From Desulfosporosinus sp. (GTDB lineage: Bacteria; Bacillota; Desulfitobacteriia; Desulfitobacteriales; Desulfitobacteriaceae), in NCBI GenBank assembly GCA_003132105.1, contig PKWS01000213.1:2892-10867 (forward strand): a stretch of DNA of 7,976 nt, read 5' to 3'. The translations under genes were made by a program, and so were the position numbers. Below, in pieces: positions 5,010 to 7,976 of this stretch; positions within the stretch are counted from its first letter, which is position 1, and the number at the start of each line of letters is the position of its first letter. The notes under the pieces were generated by a model. The model saw nothing but the letters and a program-made list of their open reading frames with translations, searched no databases and had not been told where the DNA came from.

Positions 5010-6024
5010 AGCGTTAGATCAGTTAGCCATAGGAAGAGACTTACAGGAAGAGCTTGTCGCTGACATTATGAACGACCTTTTAGAAGGAGCTTTGACCCCC
5101 GTCCAAGTTGGGGGGCTGCTCTTCGGTTTACGGCTAAAGGGGGAAAGCGCAGAAGAAATTGCAACATTTGCGAAAGCATTACGGACAATTAGTCTGAAAA
5201 TCCCTGCACCGGATGGGGCAGTTGACACGTGTGGGACTGGTGGAGACGGCACAGGCACCTTTAATATTTCCACAACCGCTGCTTTTGTTGTGGCAGGGGC
5301 AGGCGTGCCGGTCGCTAAACATGGGAATCGTTTTGCTTCAGGCAGGTGCGGTAGTGCCGACGTTTTGGAGCAACTGGGTGTGCCCATCAATCAAACTCCG
5401 GAAGAAAGCACCCAATGTTTACAAGAAGTGGGGATGGCCTTCCTTTTTGCGCCGCTGTATCATCCGGCAATAGGTAAAGTTGCAACTTTTCGTAGGGAAT
5501 TGGGAATTCGAACGATTTTTAATTTGCTGGGTCCTCTGTTAAACCCAGCTTCCGCGCCCTACCAACTCTTGGGTGTTTCTTCTCCTGAATTGTTGGTAAA
5601 AATGGCAGAAGCTCTAAAACGATTAGACTGTAAGCGTGCCCTTGTCGTGGTGGGGGATGATGGTTTAGATGAAGTTACTTTGACCGGGCGAACCCAAGCA
5701 ATTCTCGTGGATCATGGAATTCTAGAACCCTTGGAGCTTTTCCCTGAAGACTTTGGCTTTAAACGTTGTTCGTTGGATGCGCTCAAAGGGGGTAGCCCAG
5801 AAGAAAATGCCCGTTTAACCCACAGTATCTTACAAGGTGAAGCTGGACCTAAGAGAGACATTGTTCTCCTGAACGCCGGTATTGCAATCTATGTAGCCAA
5901 ACGGTCAAAAACCATTCAAGAGGGGATTGATTTAGCGCGTTACAGTTTAGACTCTGGGCAAGCATTTGGTAAACTTAACGCCTTACGAAAAGGAGAGATT
6001 CACTATGAGAAAAGCAAGCATTGA
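4993..6024 (+). CDS. trpD: Anthranilate phosphoribosyltransferase
   Basis: Transfers phosphoribosyl from PRPP to anthranilate. The 343-residue product matches the family length. An N-terminal helical domain is followed by the PRPP-binding glycine loop GTGGDG (81-86), NISTT (91-95), KHGN (109-112), GSADVLE (120-126), the anthranilate-site region FRRELGIRTIFNLLGP (166-181) with LLNPA to 186, and the metal-site acidic pair DE in DGLDE (223-227). The segment between KHGN and GSAD reads RFASGRC where SVSSKS-like sequence is common; the key Ser is kept. ATG 4993 is chosen because AAGGGAG (4978-4984) lies eight bases before it; a GTG at 4975 overlaps that site and is rejected. It overlaps trpG by 17 bases and trpB by 20. 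It is not fused to trpG, unlike in enterobacteria. Confidence 0.96.
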   Translation: MSRIREALDQLAIGRDLQEELVADIMNDLLEGALTPVQVGGLLFGLRLKGESAEEIATFAKALRTISLKIPAPDGAVDTCGTGGDGTGTFNISTTAAFVVAGAGVPVAKHGNRFASGRCGSADVLEQLGVPINQTPEESTQCLQEVGMAFLFAPLYHPAIGKVATFRRELGIRTIFNLLGPLLNPASAPYQLLGVSSPELLVKMAEALKRLDCKRALVVVGDDGLDEVTLTGRTQAILVDHGILEPLELFPEDFGFKRCSLDALKGGSPEENARLTHSILQGEAGPKRDIVLLNAGIAIYVAKRSKTIQEGIDLARYSLDSGQAFGKLNALRKGEIHYEKSKH

Positions 6025-7234
6025 TCCGATTATGAAAATAGAGGGCCAGTCAGAAGGACGCTTTGGCGATTTTGGCGGTGCGTATGTACCGGAAATCTTA
6101 GTCCCTGCCTTACGGGAATTGGCTAAAGCCTATGAAAGCGCACGCTTAGATGAAAGCTTCCAGTTAGAATTCAAGGACTTACTCCAAAACTATGTTGGCC
6201 GCCCGTCACTGTTTTATCATGCAAAGCGTTTGAGCAAACACCTTGGCGGAGCTGAAATCTATCTAAAACGGGAGGACCTTAATCATACGGGAGCGCATAA
6301 AATCAATAATACCCTTGGCCAAATTTTGCTTGCGAAACGAATGGGTAAATCAAGGATAATTGCTGAGACCGGTGCAGGTCAACATGGGGTGGCCACCGCT
6401 ACTGCGTGTGCCTTGTTCGGACTGAAGTGTGTGATCTACATGGGCGAGGAAGATATACGCAGACAACATCTTAACGTTTTGCGAATGCGCCTACTGGGGG
6501 CAGAGGTTTGTTCTGTAACAATCGGATCACGAACCCTGAAGGATGCTATTAACGAAGCCATGCGAGACTGGGTCTCCCATGTCGAAGATACTTTTTATTG
6601 TTTTGGAACGGCAGCGGGTCCCCACCCTTATCCGACGATTGTTCGCGATTTTCAAACCATTATCGGCGAAGAGACACGTTATCAAGCTTTAAAAGAATTA
6701 GGACGACTTCCAGATGCTCTCATTGCCTGTGTGGGTGGAGGGAGCAACGCGATAGGGTTTTTCTATCCTTTCATTGAGGATCAAGCAGTTAAACTTATTG
6801 GGGTGGAAGCAGGTGGTAAAGGAGATAACGTTGGGGAACATGCCTCAACTCTTACGTTAGGTGATCCCGGGGTTCTCCACGGGGCGTATAGTTATTTACT
6901 CCAGGATGATGACGGTCAGGTTATGATGACCCACTCCGTTTCGGCTGGACTGGATTACCCTGGCGTAGGTCCGGAACACAGCCACTTGCAAGAAATTGGG
7001 CGGGCAGGCTATGTTCGGGTTTCTGACCTTGAAGCGGTAAGCGCCACTCAACTCCTCTGTCAAACCGAAGGGATCCTCGCTGCTTTAGAAAGTGCTCACG
7101 CTGTTGCACAGGCCATCAAACTGGCTCCACAATACACTCCAAGCCAAGTTATCGTCGTAAATCTCTCTGGTAGAGGAGATAAAGACGTAGAAACTCTAGA
7201 AGAATATATGGAAAGGGGAGAGTATCATGAGTAA
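6005..7234 (+). CDS. trpB: Tryptophan synthase beta chain
   Basis: A PLP enzyme that condenses indole, channelled from TrpA, with L-serine to give L-tryptophan; it works as an alpha2-beta2 complex. The 409-residue product is of TrpB1 type. Motifs: FGDFGGAYVPE near the N-terminus (20-30), LKREDLNHTGAHKINN (87-102) with PLP Lys99, ETGAGQHGVATA with catalytic Glu121 (121-132), RMRLLGAEV (160-168), the PLP-phosphate loop GGGSNA (244-249), SAGLDYPGVGPEHS (313-326) and NLSGRGDKD (386-394). All expected catalytic residues are present. AAGGAG (5990-5995) sits nine bases before ATG 6005. An upstream in-frame TTG at 5966 would place the start ahead of this site and is rejected. The start lies 20 bases inside trpD and the end overlaps trpA by eight. 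Confidence 0.97.
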   Translation: MRKASIDPIMKIEGQSEGRFGDFGGAYVPEILVPALRELAKAYESARLDESFQLEFKDLLQNYVGRPSLFYHAKRLSKHLGGAEIYLKREDLNHTGAHKINNTLGQILLAKRMGKSRIIAETGAGQHGVATATACALFGLKCVIYMGEEDIRRQHLNVLRMRLLGAEVCSVTIGSRTLKDAINEAMRDWVSHVEDTFYCFGTAAGPHPYPTIVRDFQTIIGEETRYQALKELGRLPDALIACVGGGSNAIGFFYPFIEDQAVKLIGVEAGGKGDNVGEHASTLTLGDPGVLHGAYSYLLQDDDGQVMMTHSVSAGLDYPGVGPEHSHLQEIGRAGYVRVSDLEAVSATQLLCQTEGILAALESAHAVAQAIKLAPQYTPSQVIVVNLSGRGDKDVETLEEYMERGEYHE

Positions 7235-7976
7235 ACGGCTCGAAGCAATTTTTACCCAGCCCGCCAAAGGGAGCACACGACTAATTGCCTATCTAATGGC
7301 AGGGGATCCCACACCAGAAACCAGCTTGCGCCGGTTAAAAGGATTAGCGGACCATGGCGTTGATATTTTAGAATTTGGCGTACCATTTAGTGACCCTATA
7401 GCAGATGGACCCGTGATTCAATCGGCAGGAGAACGGGCTCTTCGCGGAGGAATGACTTTAGTCAAGACGTTAGAGCTTGTCCGAGGATTTCGCGCCTCAC
7501 ATGAAACTCCGGTACTTCTTATGAGCTACCTAAATCCACTACTCCGCTATGGTTTGGGCAAATTTGTGCTGGATGCAGTGGACGCAGGCGTGGACGGTCT
7601 AATTCTACCGGATCTTCCCTGGAGAGAGGGGAAAAATTTACGCACAGAGACTAAACGTTTAGTCGGTAAACAGCTTTCGTTTATTCCCATAGTCGCCCAG
7701 ACCAGTCAAGCGGAAGATCTTCTGGAATTATCGATGGGGTCTCAAGGATTTGTTTACGTACTTTCTAGAAATGGAATTACCGGCGGAGAGGCAGAGATAT
7801 CCACTAAAGTAACGGAATTTATAAATAGTTTAGAGCAGCAAACACATCTTCCTCGCTGTGTGGGTTTTGGAATTCAAACTGCTAAACAAGTCCGCCGCTT
7901 GGCTGAATATTGTGACGGCGTAATTATTGGAAGCGCCATCGTCCGTCGATTTTCTGAGTTGGACAAGAAAGAATTA
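7227..7976 (+). CDS. trpA: Tryptophan synthase alpha chain (C-terminus beyond window)
   Basis: Cleaves indole-3-glycerol phosphate to indole and glyceraldehyde 3-phosphate and channels indole to TrpB. The frame stays open for 250 codons to the right edge with no stop, so it is cut by the window only; the family is about 260-270 residues, so little is missing. Motifs: YLMAGDPTPE (22-31), LEFGVPFSDPIADGP (48-62) with catalytic Glu49 and Asp60, YLNPLLRYG (101-109), LILPDLPWRE (125-134), SRNGITGG (180-187), GFGI (213-216) and the phosphate-site GSAIV (235-239). The start overlaps the trpB stop as ATGAGTAA, with AAGGGGAG (7213-7220) six bases upstream. It is the last trp gene seen; whether the operon continues is not visible. 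Confidence 0.97.
   Translation, partial: MSKRLEAIFTQPAKGSTRLIAYLMAGDPTPETSLRRLKGLADHGVDILEFGVPFSDPIADGPVIQSAGERALRGGMTLVKTLELVRGFRASHETPVLLMSYLNPLLRYGLGKFVLDAVDAGVDGLILPDLPWREGKNLRTETKRLVGKQLSFIPIVAQTSQAEDLLELSMGSQGFVYVLSRNGITGGEAEISTKVTEFINSLEQQTHLPRCVGFGIQTAKQVRRLAEYCDGVIIGSAIVRRFSELDKKEL

Noticed and set aside
5019..5390. Minus-strand frame inside trpD, 123 codons
   Set aside because: It is opposite the conserved glycine-loop region of TrpD; the Pro/Ser/Ala-rich composition reflects the antisense of that coding sequence.

Overview
The window carries a nearly complete tryptophan biosynthesis operon, read left to right on the + strand, behind a long regulatory leader. The leader holds two tRNA-sensing T-box riboswitches in tandem, both with a UGG (Trp) specifier. 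Several things point to a Gram-positive Firmicute: T-box control of amino-acid genes, strong AGGAGG-type ribosome binding sites, consensus sigma-A promoter boxes and moderate GC. By general impression it is a clostridial lineage such as the Desulfosporosinus/Desulfitobacterium group, but that placement is inference only.

Layout. Positions 1-217 hold the probable C-terminal end of an unrecognised upstream gene, followed by a stem-loop that looks like its terminator. Positions 218-658 contain no convincing gene. They hold a small imperfect palindrome and, on the minus strand, a short reading frame broken by a stop codon. A perfect-consensus promoter (TTGACA, 18 bp, TATAAT) lies at 659-688. T-box leader 1 (about 712-1038) and T-box leader 2 (about 1081-1424) follow head to tail, each with its own specifier loop, pseudoknot, stem III, antiterminator bulge and intrinsic terminator. 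The structural genes then run trpC, trpF, trpE, trpG, trpD, trpB, trpA. trpA leaves the window after 250 codons, close to its expected C-terminus.

Together the genes encode all seven activities from chorismate to tryptophan. TrpE/TrpG make anthranilate, TrpD adds phosphoribosyl, TrpF isomerises, TrpC closes the indole ring, and TrpA/TrpB make tryptophan. Every junction except trpF-trpE (20 nt) is a short overlap of 8-26 nt with a ribosome binding site inside the upstream gene, so the genes are probably translationally coupled.

The pathway and T-box control are well known. The most interesting details are: two serial tRNA-Trp sensors that differ at the contacts to the tRNA; a gene order with trpC-trpF in front of trpE-trpG-trpD; and a TrpE whose N-terminal LLES feedback motif reads LLEG. 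I found no mobile element, CRISPR array or tRNA gene, and no clearly new type of system.
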